From assembly GCF_014647895.1 (NCBI RefSeq), contig NZ_BMQB01000001.1, forward strand, positions 248,001 to 312,000: a stretch of DNA of 64,000 nt. The letters run 5' to 3'. Each line of letters opens with the position of its first letter. Positions within the stretch are counted from its first letter, which is position 1. The notes under the pieces are model-generated. The model had not been told where the DNA came from. It made no database searches and worked only from the letters and a program-made list of their open reading frames with translations. This DNA is from Pilimelia anulata. GTDB taxonomy: Bacteria > Actinomycetota > Actinomycetes > Mycobacteriales > Micromonosporaceae. Below, one piece after another: positions 33,497 through 42,580 of the stretch. Made by a program: the position numbers and the translations under genes.

Positions 33497-34879
33497 ATGC
33501 GCATGCATCCCGTTGGGCACGCGCTGGTCGCGCTGGGCCTGGTCGGAGCCGTCGCTGCTCCGGTCTCGGCGGCGCCGGCACCCGCCGGCGCGGCAGCGTC
33601 GATCTACCTCTACGACGTCACGGTCGCCCAGGGCGGTTCCGCGAAGTACGAAGAGCTGTACGTGAACACCCAGGGCGAGCCGGTGGAGCTGGCCCAGGCG
33701 ACCGTGACCTACGACTACAGCAAGGCCGCCGGCGTCCTCAGCGTGACCGGCACCGCCGACCCGGACGACGAGGACTCGTGGGAGTCCTGCACGACCGGTA
33801 CCGGCAAGCTGACCTGCCGCCTGCCGGCCGGCTGGGAGCTGGACGGGGAGGACGACGACGCGCTGCCCGAGGTCGCCATCAAGGCCGCCGCGAACGCCAA
33901 GGTCGGGGCCACCGGGGACATCAACGTCACCCTGACCGACAAGTCCGTGGGTACCGCGAACGTCACCTCGCGGGTCCGGGTCGGCGAGAACGTCGACCTG
34001 GCCGCCGGCGCGGCCACGACCGTCAGCGCGGCGCTGAACAGCGGCTTCGACCGGACGATCAGCGTCAAGAACAACGGCCGCAAGGCCGTCAACGGCGTCA
34101 TCGCCGTCTTCGACGCCAGCAACAACCTGGTCGACGACGAGACCGACTACTCCAACTGCAACTACGACGAGGACGGGTACCTGCTGTTCTGCCGGTTCGA
34201 CACCGTGCTCGCCGTCGGCAAGTCGTACAGCGCCAAGGTCCCGATGTGGGTCGCCGAGGGTGCGACCGCGCCGGGCCAGCAGGCCAGCGAGGTCACCTGG
34301 ATGACCACCGCCGAGGCCGAGGACGCCATCGACGAGGACGACCAGGGCGAGCCCGGCGAGAGCGACGCCCTGGCGCTGGCGCAGGCCCGCGCGCCGCTGG
34401 CCCGCGAGGGGGAGCAGGCCGACGGCAACGGGGACAACAACTCGTCCACGGTCACCGTCAACGTCACCGGCAAGAACGGCTCCGACGTCGCGGTCACCGG
34501 CAGCACCACGACCGCGAAGGTCGGCGCCGAGGTCGAGCTGAAGATCGGGTACGTCAACAACGGCCCGGCCGACCTGGAGACGCTCAACGAGGAGCTGGCG
34601 CTGACCGCGGTCGACGTCGTGCTGCCGCAGGGCGTCACGCTGATCTCGGAGCCGGTCGGCTGCGAGGAGGGCGAGGCCGACAACACCTGGCGCTGCTACG
34701 CGGACTCGACGCTGCTGGCCAACGGCGAGGGCGAGGAGTGCTCGTTCCACGTCAAGGTCAACCGGATCGTCGCCAACGGCGCCGGCCGGGTCACCCTGGT
34801 CACCAACGACGAGTTCGTGACCCACAAGTCCGACCTGAACGCGCAGAACAACACCGCGCAGCTCATCGTCAAGGGCTGA
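33497..34879 (+). CDS. Secreted protein with DUF11-like beta domains (460 aa)
   Basis: A Sec signal peptide (MRMHPVGHALVALGLVGAVA, cleavage near VSAAPA) is followed by an acidic, Asn/Asp-rich mature protein of beta-sandwich repeats. The C-terminal part (VELKIGYVNNGPADLETLNE to VTLISEPVGCEEG) resembles DUF11-type domains, which often occur in surface or secreted adhesin-like proteins. Cys pairs suggest disulfides. There is no sortase motif or C-terminal anchor, so it is probably released or loosely wall-bound. GAGAGGA precedes ATG 33497. It is a single gene with a strong bidirectional terminator. Confidence 0.8.
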   Translation: MRMHPVGHALVALGLVGAVAAPVSAAPAPAGAAASIYLYDVTVAQGGSAKYEELYVNTQGEPVELAQATVTYDYSKAAGVLSVTGTADPDDEDSWESCTTGTGKLTCRLPAGWELDGEDDDALPEVAIKAAANAKVGATGDINVTLTDKSVGTANVTSRVRVGENVDLAAGAATTVSAALNSGFDRTISVKNNGRKAVNGVIAVFDASNNLVDDETDYSNCNYDEDGYLLFCRFDTVLAVGKSYSAKVPMWVAEGATAPGQQASEVTWMTTAEAEDAIDEDDQGEPGESDALALAQARAPLAREGEQADGNGDNNSSTVTVNVTGKNGSDVAVTGSTTTAKVGAEVELKIGYVNNGPADLETLNEELALTAVDVVLPQGVTLISEPVGCEEGEADNTWRCYADSTLLANGEGEECSFHVKVNRIVANGAGRVTLVTNDEFVTHKSDLNAQNNTAQLIVKG

Positions 34880-34896
34880 CGTACCGCCGCACCACC

Positions 34897-34927
34897 GGGG
34901 CCGGCGCGGGTTGTCCGCGCCGGCCCC
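34897..34927. terminator. Bidirectional hairpin between convergent genes
   Basis: A 13-bp perfect stem (GGGGCCGGCGCGG at 34897-34909 with 34915-34927) with loop GTTGT lies between the stops at 34879 and 34934. Confidence 0.75.
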
Positions 34928-34933
34928 GCCGCG

Positions 34934-35470
34934 TCAGCGCGTGAGGCGCTGCAGGTGGGCGGCCAGGGCCTCGATGCGGCTGATGCCGTCCTCGAGCGCC
35001 GGCGCGGCGGCCTGCGCCGGGACCGCGCCCGCCCGCCCCGCGCCGGCCGCCGCCCCGCGGCCACCGGCCCCGCCGCCGCCTCCGGCGGTCGCGGCGGGAT
35101 CGCCCACCTCGTCGCGGCCGTCCCCGGTGCCCCCCGTGACCCCGTCGGCCACGTCGTCGTCCGCCCCGCCGGCCGCGGCGCCCGGCGCCGCGAGGGCGGG
35201 CGCCATGATCGCGTACGCCCGGCGGGCGTAGTCGGCCTGCGCCGCGTTGACCGCCGCGACGATCTCCGCCGTCAGCTCCGCCGGCGGCAGCCGGAGCGCG
35301 GCCGGTTCGACGGTCAGCTCGCGCAGCGCGCCGCCGGAGACCGTCCGGGCGGTGATGTGCCCGCCGGGGGACCGGCCGACGCCGGCGGTGTCGGCCAGCG
35401 AGCGGCGCCAGGTGTCGATCGCGGTGGCGGGCGCGACCGTGCCGCCCGTACCGGGGTCCGCATCCACCAC
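34934..35470 (-). CDS. YbaB/EbfC-like family protein (178 aa)
   Basis: The middle of the protein (GGALRELTVEPAALRLPPAE, LTAEIVAAVNAAQADYARRA) matches the second half of the YbaB/EbfC fold, small nucleoid-associated proteins. It carries a long Ala/Gly-rich C-terminal linker and an end helix (DGISRIEALAAHLQRL). Micromonosporaceae have many such divergent YbaB-like proteins, often near secretion or WXG100 genes; none is adjacent here. GTG 35470 has GAGGAGG five bases upstream; an ATG at 35536 would overlap the -35 box. Function is unknown beyond the family's DNA-binding tendency. Confidence 0.7.
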   Translation of the reverse strand: MVDADPGTGGTVAPATAIDTWRRSLADTAGVGRSPGGHITARTVSGGALRELTVEPAALRLPPAELTAEIVAAVNAAQADYARRAYAIMAPALAAPGAAAGGADDDVADGVTGGTGDGRDEVGDPAATAGGGGGAGGRGAAAGAGRAGAVPAQAAAPALEDGISRIEALAAHLQRLTR

Positions 35471-35507
35471 GTCAACCTCCTCGGGGGTCCACCCTCGCCC
35501 GACCGCC

Positions 35508-35536
35508 AGCGTAGTGAACAGTGACCTTGACCACAA
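35508..35536 (-). promoter_or_regulatory. Promoter TTGTGG-17-TACGCT of the YbaB-like gene
   Basis: On the minus strand, -35 TTGTGG (35531-35536) and -10 TACGCT (35508-35513) are separated by exactly 17 bases and lie 38 bases before GTG 35470. It is one of the clearest housekeeping-type promoters in the window. Confidence 0.65.
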
Positions 35537-35759
35537 AGGACAACGAGGTCGATCCCCGCAGGTCGCGCGGCGGCGCTCGGCGCACCCGTGCGGATGAATC
35601 AGGCGGACGGTGGAGGCCCACCCGGGTCGTTCCGGCGAGCACGTCCGGGCGTATCGCCGAATAACGGCCCGGCGGCCGGACGCGGTTGCGGCGCTGGACT
35701 ACGGTCGCGGAGCGGTCGCGTCACGCTGCGTGCGGCCGGTCGAGCGAAAGGACGGCCGC

Positions 35760-37544
35760 ATGCCGGACCCACGACCCACCGGCGACCCCGCCGACCCCGG
35801 ACCCACCCCGCCCGACGCCCCCGCCGCACCGCCATCCACACCCACCCCACCGGCCGCCGCCCCCGCATCGCCGGCCGCCCCCGCGCCGCCGGGCGCGGCC
35901 GTTCCGGCGCATCCGACCGCCCCCGCGGTGCAGCCGTATCCGGCGCCCGTACCGGTCCCGCCGAGCTTCTTCGCCCGCCGCTGGCCCGCCCCCGCCGCCC
36001 CGGCCGGGCCCGCCGCCCTGCTCGCCATCGCCGGCGCCGCCGTCGGCGCCGCGATCTTCACCCCGCTGGGCGGGGTCGGCATCGGCTGGCCGCTGGCCGG
36101 CGCCTGCGTCCTCGGCGCGGTCGTCGCCGTCGCCCGGACCGGCCCCCTCGACCCGGCCGACCGGCGGGCCCGGCTCGGCTGGTCCGCGGCCGCGCTGGCG
36201 CTGCTGTCGGTGCTCGCGTTCCGCAACGCCTGGTGGCTGGTGGCGTTCTGCGTGCTCGGCGCGCTGGGCTGCACCGCGCTGGCCATCGTGGGCGGCCGGT
36301 CGATCCGCGGGATCGCGTTCGGCCTGCTCGGCGCCCCGCTGGCCGCCGTCCGCGGCCTGCCCTGGCTCGGCCGCACCCTGCTCGCCCCGGCGGGCCGCGG
36401 CGGCACCGGCGGGGAGGGCGTCGACCGGCGGGCCGCCACCGTCCGCCGGGTCGTCGTCGCCACCCTCGGCACGCTCGGCGTGCTGATCGTCTTCGGCGGC
36501 CTGCTCGCCTCCGCCGACGCCGCCTTCGACGAGCTGCTCAGCCGCGTCCTGCCGGACATCACCGCCGCCACCGTCTTCTCCGGCGGCTTCCTGCTCGCCG
36601 CCGGCGGCCTCATCGCGCTGGCCGGCGCGTTCACCGCCGCCGCCCCGCTGGACCGCGGCGGGCTGGAGAGCCCCGGCGCGCCCCGGCTCGGCCGGTGGGA
36701 GTGGGCCGCGCCGACCGGCGCGCTGGTGCTGCTGTTCGCCGGGTTCGTCGCCGTCCAGGCCACCGCCCTGTTCGGCGGGCGCAAGCACCTGGCCGCGACC
36801 GCGGGGCTCAGCGTCGCCGAGTACGCCCGCGGCGGCTTCTGGCAGCTCGCCGTCGTCACCGTGCTGACGCTGCTCGTCCTGCTCGCCATCACCCGCTGGG
36901 CCCGCCGCGAAGACGCCGGCGACCGCGCCCTGCTGCGCTGGCTGCTCGGCCCGCTGTGCCTGCTCAGCCTGGTGATCGTGGCGTCGGCGCTGGGCCGGAT
37001 GTACGTGTACCAGCAGGTCTACAGCTTCACCGGCGAGCGCATCTTCGTGATGGCCGTCGAGGGTGTGCTCGGCCTGGTGTTCGTGCTGGTGCTGGTGGCG
37101 GGGCTGCGCGGGGACGGCCGGTGGATCCCGCGGGCGATCGTCGCGCTCCAGGTGGCGATGCTGCTCGCCCTGGCCGCGCTGAACCCCGAGGGGTACGCGG
37201 CCCGGCGCAACCTGGACCGGTACGAGCGGGACGGCGTGATCGACCTGTGGTACGTCCGCGCGCTCTCCGCCGACGCCGCGCCCGCGCTCGCCGAGCTGCC
37301 CGCCGACCTGCGCCGCTGCGCCCTCGGCAAGCTGCCCAGCCGGCTCGGCGGGCCGGAGCGCTGGTACGAGTGGAACCTGGGCCGGCACCGCGCCCGGGCG
37401 GTCCTGCGGGAGATCCGGCCGACGCTGCGCGGCGAGAGCAACCCGTGCCGGATGGCCCCGGCGTACGACCACCCGGTGCGCCGCCCGATCGGCGCCGCCG
37501 CGGTCACGGGACCAGCCGCGCCACCTGCGGATCGTGGTCGCTGA
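35760..37544 (+). CDS. DUF4153/DUF4173-family polytopic membrane protein (594 aa)
   Basis: A Pro/Ala-rich N-terminal tail of about 75 residues is followed by ten or more hydrophobic segments (for example AALLAIAGAAVGAAIFTPLG, TLGTLGVLIVFGGLLASADA, WEWAAPTGALVLLFAGFVAV). A C-terminal soluble region carries GRHRARAVLREIRPTLRGES. The SADAAFDELL segment after a membrane span is typical of the DUF4153/4173 family, whose function is unknown. AGGA precedes ATG 35760, and TACGGT at 35699-35704 is a possible -10. Its last 41 bases overlap the end of the convergent nuclease gene. Confidence 0.8.
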   Translation: MPDPRPTGDPADPGPTPPDAPAAPPSTPTPPAAAPASPAAPAPPGAAVPAHPTAPAVQPYPAPVPVPPSFFARRWPAPAAPAGPAALLAIAGAAVGAAIFTPLGGVGIGWPLAGACVLGAVVAVARTGPLDPADRRARLGWSAAALALLSVLAFRNAWWLVAFCVLGALGCTALAIVGGRSIRGIAFGLLGAPLAAVRGLPWLGRTLLAPAGRGGTGGEGVDRRAATVRRVVVATLGTLGVLIVFGGLLASADAAFDELLSRVLPDITAATVFSGGFLLAAGGLIALAGAFTAAAPLDRGGLESPGAPRLGRWEWAAPTGALVLLFAGFVAVQATALFGGRKHLAATAGLSVAEYARGGFWQLAVVTVLTLLVLLAITRWARREDAGDRALLRWLLGPLCLLSLVIVASALGRMYVYQQVYSFTGERIFVMAVEGVLGLVFVLVLVAGLRGDGRWIPRAIVALQVAMLLALAALNPEGYAARRNLDRYERDGVIDLWYVRALSADAAPALAELPADLRRCALGKLPSRLGGPERWYEWNLGRHRARAVLREIRPTLRGESNPCRMAPAYDHPVRRPIGAAAVTGPAAPPADRGR

Positions 37545-39279
37545 CCCGGTCGGCGTACTCGGCGTTGAGGTGCACCACGTCGTATGCGGCGCCGCGCCAG
37601 CCGCGGCTGACGAGGATGTGGTCCAGGGCCTGTGAGTTGCCCTGGTACACGTAGCCGTACCGCTCGCCGGGCGACAGCTCGTCGATCAGCGGCCGCAGCG
37701 CCCCGCCGGCGGTGAGCGCGCCGACGGTCGGCGAGAAGGCGAAGTCGTTCAGGTCGCCCAGCACGACCAGTCGGGCGTCGGCCTGGACGGCCAGCACCCG
37801 GTCCACGAACGCCCGCAGCGCCGCCGCCTGCGCGGTCCGCTGCCGCTCCGACGACCGCTCCGGCGGCTGGACCCGGGCGGTCAGCGGCTGGTCCCCGCCC
37901 TTGGACGCGAAGTGGCAGGCCACCACGATCACCCGCTGCCCGTTCGCGGTGAACCCCGCGGCGAGCGGCTTGCGGCTGTGCGACCAGGCCGGGTCGGCCG
38001 GCGCCACCCGGCCGGGGGAGTGGGTGAGCCGGGCGCCGCCGTCGGCGACCACCCCGACCGCGGCGGTCGGGCCGCCGCCGGGCCGGTCGTCCGGCTTCAC
38101 CCTGGCCGGGTCGTACAGGAAGCCCACCCGGATGTTGCCGCCCGGCTCGCCGCCGTCGGCGTCGTCGACGGGGTCGATCTGCCGGACCGCGTACGCCGGG
38201 CCGCCGGCGGCGGTGATCGCGGCGAGCAGCTTGCGGTACGTGGCCGCCGCGCCGACCACCGCGTCGTTGGTCGGCCCGTTGTCGTCCTGGACCTCCTCCA
38301 GCGCCACGATCGCCGGGGCGCGCAGGTGGGTGACGATGCCGGCGGCCAGCTTGGCGAACTTCGCCGGCGGGTCGCCGGGGTCGAGGTTCTCCACGTTGTA
38401 CGTCGCCACGGTCAGCTCGCCCGGCCCGGCCGGCGCGGTGACCTCGCGGGGCAGGCCGCGGGGGCGGTGCGCGCCGATGGCGGTGGCGGCGACGAGGTAG
38501 CCGCCGTACTGGTCGTAGTCGAGCGGGCCGACGGTCTCCCCGGCGAGCGTGTCGCCGACGTCGGCGGCCGGCGCGGGCCCGGCGAGCGGCTTGACCTTGA
38601 GCCGGCCCGCGTTCTGCGCGGCGTACCCGGCGTAGAGGGTGCCGCCGCGCGGGGTCGGCCGGTCGGCCGGCCGGACCGTCACCCACAGCTCGCCGTGCGC
38701 GGTCGGGCCGACGACGGGCGCGTCCCGGACCCGGACCCGCATGCCCTCCCACGACTCGTACCGGTCCAGCGCGTACGCCGCCGGGTCCAGCGGCCGGGCC
38801 TCCAGGTCGCCGTCGGCGGCGTACGCGGCCGGGACCGCGGCGGCGGTGACGTCGACGGGTTCGGGCAGCTTGTCCGGGCCGCCGAGGCGGCGCCACTGCG
38901 GCTTGCTCAGCTCGGTCCGGGACAGGCCGCCGGCCGGGGCGCCGCCGGGCCGGTACTCGGTGACGGTGCCGGTGGCCTCGACGGACGCGCCGGGCGCGAC
39001 GTCGGGGGCGGTACCGGTGAAGACGAACAGCGCCTCGCTGGTGCGCGGGTCGGCGTCCGGCGCGGTGTCCTGGAGCCAGAACCCGCCGCCGCCCTTCACC
39101 GCCCGGACGGCGGTGACCACGCCGGCGACGGTCACCGGCCGGCCGGCGAGCGGGGACAGCGCGCCGGTGCCCTGGACGGCGGCGATGGGCGTGCGGCCCG
39201 GCGGGTCGCCGCCGGACAGGGCGAATGCGCCGAGCAGCGCGGCGGCGGCGAGGCTGGCGGCGGCGACGCGCGGACCCAT
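37504..39279 (-). CDS. Secreted endonuclease/exonuclease/phosphatase family nuclease (591 aa)
   Basis: An ExeM/NucH-like extracellular DNase. It has a signal or membrane anchor (RVAAASLAAAALLGAFALSG). An OB-fold-like N-terminal domain follows (VTVAGVVTAVRAVKGGGGFW, LQDTAPDADPRTSEALFVFT). The catalytic domain shows LTVATYNVENLDPGDPP, IVALEEVQDDNGPTNDAVV (metal Glu), VVACHFASKGG (His), LVVLGDLNDFAFSPT (the D-x-N pair) and VSDHDPQVARL (terminal D-H). All expected catalytic residues are present. GAAGGGG precedes ATG 39279. It lies just downstream of the type IV pilus operon on the same strand, 145 bases after pilO, so it could be read from the same transcript. Confidence 0.9.
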   Translation of the reverse strand: MGPRVAAASLAAAALLGAFALSGGDPPGRTPIAAVQGTGALSPLAGRPVTVAGVVTAVRAVKGGGGFWLQDTAPDADPRTSEALFVFTGTAPDVAPGASVEATGTVTEYRPGGAPAGGLSRTELSKPQWRRLGGPDKLPEPVDVTAAAVPAAYAADGDLEARPLDPAAYALDRYESWEGMRVRVRDAPVVGPTAHGELWVTVRPADRPTPRGGTLYAGYAAQNAGRLKVKPLAGPAPAADVGDTLAGETVGPLDYDQYGGYLVAATAIGAHRPRGLPREVTAPAGPGELTVATYNVENLDPGDPPAKFAKLAAGIVTHLRAPAIVALEEVQDDNGPTNDAVVGAAATYRKLLAAITAAGGPAYAVRQIDPVDDADGGEPGGNIRVGFLYDPARVKPDDRPGGGPTAAVGVVADGGARLTHSPGRVAPADPAWSHSRKPLAAGFTANGQRVIVVACHFASKGGDQPLTARVQPPERSSERQRTAQAAALRAFVDRVLAVQADARLVVLGDLNDFAFSPTVGALTAGGALRPLIDELSPGERYGYVYQGNSQALDHILVSRGWRGAAYDVVHLNAEYADRVSDHDPQVARLVP

Positions 39280-39424
39280 GGCGGCCCCTTCGGTGAGCAC
39301 GGAGTCCACCGTGGCACCCCCGGGGGAACGGGGGCCGGCGGCTGTCACTCCATTCTCACCGACCACAGTGGCCGCGGCACGCCGCGCCGCGCGGCGGAAC
39401 CGGCGGGTCGCGGTGTCGGTCCGG

Positions 39425-39967
39425 CTACCGGGTCGCGGTGTACGCCTGCATGTTCAGCGTCATCGACGTCTCGCTGCCCTCGATGCTCGTCGACACGCCG
39501 CCGATGAGCACCGCCCGGCCGCGGTCCTGCACCCGGCCGAGGAACGCCTCGGTCGCGGCGGCGGGGCCGCGGACGGTCAGGCTGATCGGCAGGGCGATCG
39601 TCCCCGGCTGCTTGGCGGCCACCGGCGGGCTCACGGTCAGGTTGGTGACGGTCACGCCGGACATCGAGCTGAGCGACTGAAGCGAGCGCAGGAACGCCGG
39701 CAGCCCGGCGTCCGTCGGCAGCGCCTGCTCGGCGGCGGCCAGCTCGGCCTGGTACTTGGTCAGCTCGGTGTTCTCCCGGCGGAGCTGGGACAGCCGGGAC
39801 TGCTGCTGGGCCAGCTCCATCTCGGCGGCCTCGGTCCGGTCGTGCTGCTTGCCCAGGTCGGTCAGGGCCGGCCCGAGCAGCAGCACCCAGCCGAGCCCGA
39901 GCAGGCCCAGCGCGCCGGCCACCCCGATGAGCAGCCAGGTGCGGTCCGCGGAGGCGCGGTTCTCCAT
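39425..39967 (-). CDS. pilO: Type IV pilus assembly protein PilO
   Basis: Bitopic inner-membrane protein of the pilus alignment complex. A short cytoplasmic start is followed by one membrane span (WLLIGVAGALGLLGLGWVLL) and a coiled coil (EMELAQQQSRLSQLRREN). The ferredoxin-like periplasmic domain follows (TNLTVSPPVAAKQPGTIALP, VLIGGVSTSIEGSETSMTL). ATG 39967 overlaps the pilN stop by four bases; a GTG one codon earlier is possible. It is the last pil gene in the operon. Confidence 0.88.
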   Translation of the reverse strand: MENRASADRTWLLIGVAGALGLLGLGWVLLLGPALTDLGKQHDRTEAAEMELAQQQSRLSQLRRENTELTKYQAELAAAEQALPTDAGLPAFLRSLQSLSSMSGVTVTNLTVSPPVAAKQPGTIALPISLTVRGPAAATEAFLGRVQDRGRAVLIGGVSTSIEGSETSMTLNMQAYTATR

Positions 39968-40710
39968 CACTTGCCCCCCTTGGCGAACCGGCCCCCGAGG
40001 GCGGCCGCGGTCAGGTCGAAGTGGGCGCTGTAGCTGTACGACGAGCCGCTCTCGGTCGTCTCGCTCAGCGAGTCGATCAGCGGCCGGTCCAGGCCCTCGG
40101 CCTTCTCCAGGTCGGTCAGGAACCGGCTCATCGCGTCCCGGCGCGGGGTCGTGCCGCTGATCGTGATCGTGCCGAGCACCCGCTCGGCCCCGCCGCCGGG
40201 CACCTTCACGCCGCCCTGGCCGCCGCCGGCGGTGCCGGCCGCGCCGCCGCCCGCGACGACGCCGAAGCCGGACAGGTTGGCGCTGATCGAGCTGACCCGC
40301 ACGCCGGACGGCGCGGCCTGCTGGATCGAGCGGACGACCTTCTGCCAGCGGACGTCGTCGGCCATCAGCGAGGCGAGCTGCTGGTCGATCGCCGCGGTCC
40401 GGGTCTGCGCGTCCACCAGATCGCGGAACTGGTTCTGCTGCTGCTGCACCGTGGCGACCTCGGCCTCGACCGACTCCTGCTGCATCTCGGCGGCCGCGGA
40501 CAGGGCGAACAGGCCGGCGTACCCGGCGCCGACGAGCAGCGCGGTCGCGACCAGGCCGACGACGACGCGGCGGCGGGAGCGCTTGTTGCTGCGCGCGTCG
40601 CGGATCTCGACGGGCAGCAGGTCGGCCGCGATGGCCGGCACGCGCAGCGGGTCGGCGACGACGTGCGCGGGCGGGGTACCGGTGCCCCGGGTGACGTTCG
40701 TGGAGGACAT
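39967..40710 (-). CDS. pilN: Type IV pilus assembly protein PilN
   Basis: The cytoplasmic N-terminus contains LRVPAIAADLLPVEIRDARS, corresponding to the PilM-binding INLLP-type motif. A membrane span follows (VVVGLVATALLVGAGYAGLF), then a coiled coil (EVATVQQQQNQFRDLVDAQT) and a ferredoxin-like domain with a Gly-rich insertion (VVAGGGAAGTAGGGQGG). It overlaps pilM by one base and pilO by four bases, so translation of M, N and O is coupled. The Gly-rich loop is unusual and may be a flexible insertion. Confidence 0.88.
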   Translation of the reverse strand: MSSTNVTRGTGTPPAHVVADPLRVPAIAADLLPVEIRDARSNKRSRRRVVVGLVATALLVGAGYAGLFALSAAAEMQQESVEAEVATVQQQQNQFRDLVDAQTRTAAIDQQLASLMADDVRWQKVVRSIQQAAPSGVRVSSISANLSGFGVVAGGGAAGTAGGGQGGVKVPGGGAERVLGTITISGTTPRRDAMSRFLTDLEKAEGLDRPLIDSLSETTESGSSYSYSAHFDLTAAALGGRFAKGGK

Positions 40711-41735
40711 CAGGCAGCAGCTCCCAGGCTCAGGCCGATCGACACGGCGGCGGACGAACGGGCACGGTCAAGCTGGTCGTGCCGGCCCCGACCGGGGCGG
40801 TGCAGGCGCATCACCGGGTCGGCGAGCACCACGTCCATCTCGAGCTGGACGCGGAGCATCTCGACCATCCCGGCGAGGTTCGACCCGCCGCCGGTGAGCG
40901 AGACCCGCCGGACGTCGGTGGCCTGCTCGCCGGAGGACAGGTACGTGAAGGAGCTGCGGATCTCGTTGACCAGCGGGCGCAGGCTGTCCCGGATCAGCTC
41001 CGCGACCTCCGGCCCCTCGTGCAGTTGCAGCCCGACCCGGCACTTGAGCGTCTCGGCGTCGGCCAGCGACACCCCGAACCGGTTCGAGATGGCCTCGGTG
41101 ACCTCGGCCCCGCCGCGCGGGACGGTCCGGACGATCCGCGGCTCGCCGTTGACGTGCACGACCACCGTGGTGGCCTGGGCGCCGATGTCGACGAGCGCCT
41201 CGGCGTACGAGTCGAGCCGGGACGCGGCCCGCAGCAGCGCGAACGACGCCAGATCGACCCGGGCCACCAGCAGGCCCGCCTTCTCGGCGGCCTTGACCGC
41301 GGTCATCACCGCGTCCTTGGGCGCGGCGATGAGCAGGCCGCGGACGGTCTTGCGCTCGCCGGCGTCCTCCAGCGGGTAGAAGTCCAGCAGCGACCGCTCC
41401 ACCGGCAGCGGCAGCGAGTCGCGCACCTGGAACGGCAGCGACTGCTTCAGCTCGCGCGCCGGCAGGTTCGTCACGGACATCTCGCGGACGACGACCTGCG
41501 GGTTGCTCACCCCGAGGACGACGTCGCGGGAGCGGAACTTGGCCTGCGCCCAGAGCTTCTTCAGCGCCGCGGTGACCATCGGCTGGTCCTGCACGACGCC
41601 GGACCGGACCGCGCCGTACGGCAGCGGCACCTGGCCGAAGTGGGAGACCACCAGGCCCTCCCGCGCGCGCCCGACCTCGACGGCGCGGATGGACATCGCG
41701 CCGATGTCCAGGCCGACCGGCATGTCGCTGGCCAT
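40710..41735 (-). CDS. pilM: Type IV pilus assembly protein PilM
   Basis: An actin-like cytoplasmic ATP-binding protein that connects the motor platform to PilN. It shows PVGLDIGAMSIRAVEVGRA, the phosphate-1 loop, ALVDIGAQATTVVVHVNGE as phosphate-2, and VRRVSLTGGGSNLAGMVEML as the adenosine loop. Length (341 aa) is typical. GGAGGGAG precedes ATG 41735. It follows pilD by 22 bases and overlaps pilN. Confidence 0.92.
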   Translation of the reverse strand: MASDMPVGLDIGAMSIRAVEVGRAREGLVVSHFGQVPLPYGAVRSGVVQDQPMVTAALKKLWAQAKFRSRDVVLGVSNPQVVVREMSVTNLPARELKQSLPFQVRDSLPLPVERSLLDFYPLEDAGERKTVRGLLIAAPKDAVMTAVKAAEKAGLLVARVDLASFALLRAASRLDSYAEALVDIGAQATTVVVHVNGEPRIVRTVPRGGAEVTEAISNRFGVSLADAETLKCRVGLQLHEGPEVAELIRDSLRPLVNEIRSSFTYLSSGEQATDVRRVSLTGGGSNLAGMVEMLRVQLEMDVVLADPVMRLHRPGRGRHDQLDRARSSAAVSIGLSLGAAA

Positions 41736-41757
41736 GTGGTGCTCCCTCCGCAGGGGG

Positions 41758-42546
41758 TCAGGCGCCCGCCGTCAGCAGCGAGGCGTACCAGTGGGTGATG
41801 GGGGCGGCGGCGAAGACCGCCAGGAACGCGCCGGCGAGCATCGCCGGCCCGAACGGCAGGGCGGTCTTGCGGTTGGCCCGGCCGAGCGCCATCAGGCCGA
41901 GGCCCACGACGCTGCCGAGGATGAACCCGGCCAGGGTGCCGAACCAGACGGACGACCAGCCCAGCCAGCCGAGGTACAGGCCGAGCAGGCCGGCGAGCTT
42001 CACGTCGCCGAAGCCCATCCCGTTGGGGTGGACCAGGGTGAGGACGAAGTAGAGCGTGAACAGCGCGGTCATCGCCAGCAGGCCGCGCCCCAGCGCGGCC
42101 CAGTCGCCGCCGAGCAGGACCGCGGGCAGCAGCAGGACGAGGCCGACGCCGTACGAGGGGAGGACGATCGCGTTCGGCAGCCGCTTGACGTCCACGTCGA
42201 TCATCGCCAGGGCGACGGCGATCGCGGCCAGGTACAGGTACGCCGGCAGCGCCGGGTCCGCGCCGAAGCGCAGCGACACGGCGACGAACAGCGCCCCGGT
42301 GCCCGCCTCGACGAGCGGGTACCGGGCGCTGATCGGCTCCGCGCAGTGGGCGCACCGCCCGCGCAGCAGCAGCCAGGACAGCACCGGCACGTTGTGCCGG
42401 GCGGCGATCGGCTGCTGGCAGCGCGGGCAGTGCGAACCGGGCCGGACGATCGACTCGCCCCGGGGAACGCGGTGGATCACGACGTTCAGGAACGAGCCCA
42501 CCAACAGGCCGGCGATGCCGGTCGCCAGGTGGAGCGTCCACATCAT
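41758..42546 (-). CDS. pilD: Prepilin peptidase PilD
   Basis: A membrane aspartic protease that cleaves the prepilin leader and N-methylates the new end. It has GLLVGSFLNVVIHRVPRGES at the start. Two Cys pairs (HCPRCQQPI and RCAHCAEPI) bind zinc, as needed for the methylase. The catalytic aspartates are in AMIDVDVKRLPN and GMGFGDVKLAG. About seven membrane spans. ATG 42546 has GAAGGA at good spacing. It is adjacent to the pilin gene it should process. Confidence 0.93.
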   Translation of the reverse strand: MMWTLHLATGIAGLLVGSFLNVVIHRVPRGESIVRPGSHCPRCQQPIAARHNVPVLSWLLLRGRCAHCAEPISARYPLVEAGTGALFVAVSLRFGADPALPAYLYLAAIAVALAMIDVDVKRLPNAIVLPSYGVGLVLLLPAVLLGGDWAALGRGLLAMTALFTLYFVLTLVHPNGMGFGDVKLAGLLGLYLGWLGWSSVWFGTLAGFILGSVVGLGLMALGRANRKTALPFGPAMLAGAFLAVFAAAPITHWYASLLTAGA

Positions 42547-42580
42547 GATCTGGTTCCTTCCGGGGCGGGTCGAGCCGGGG

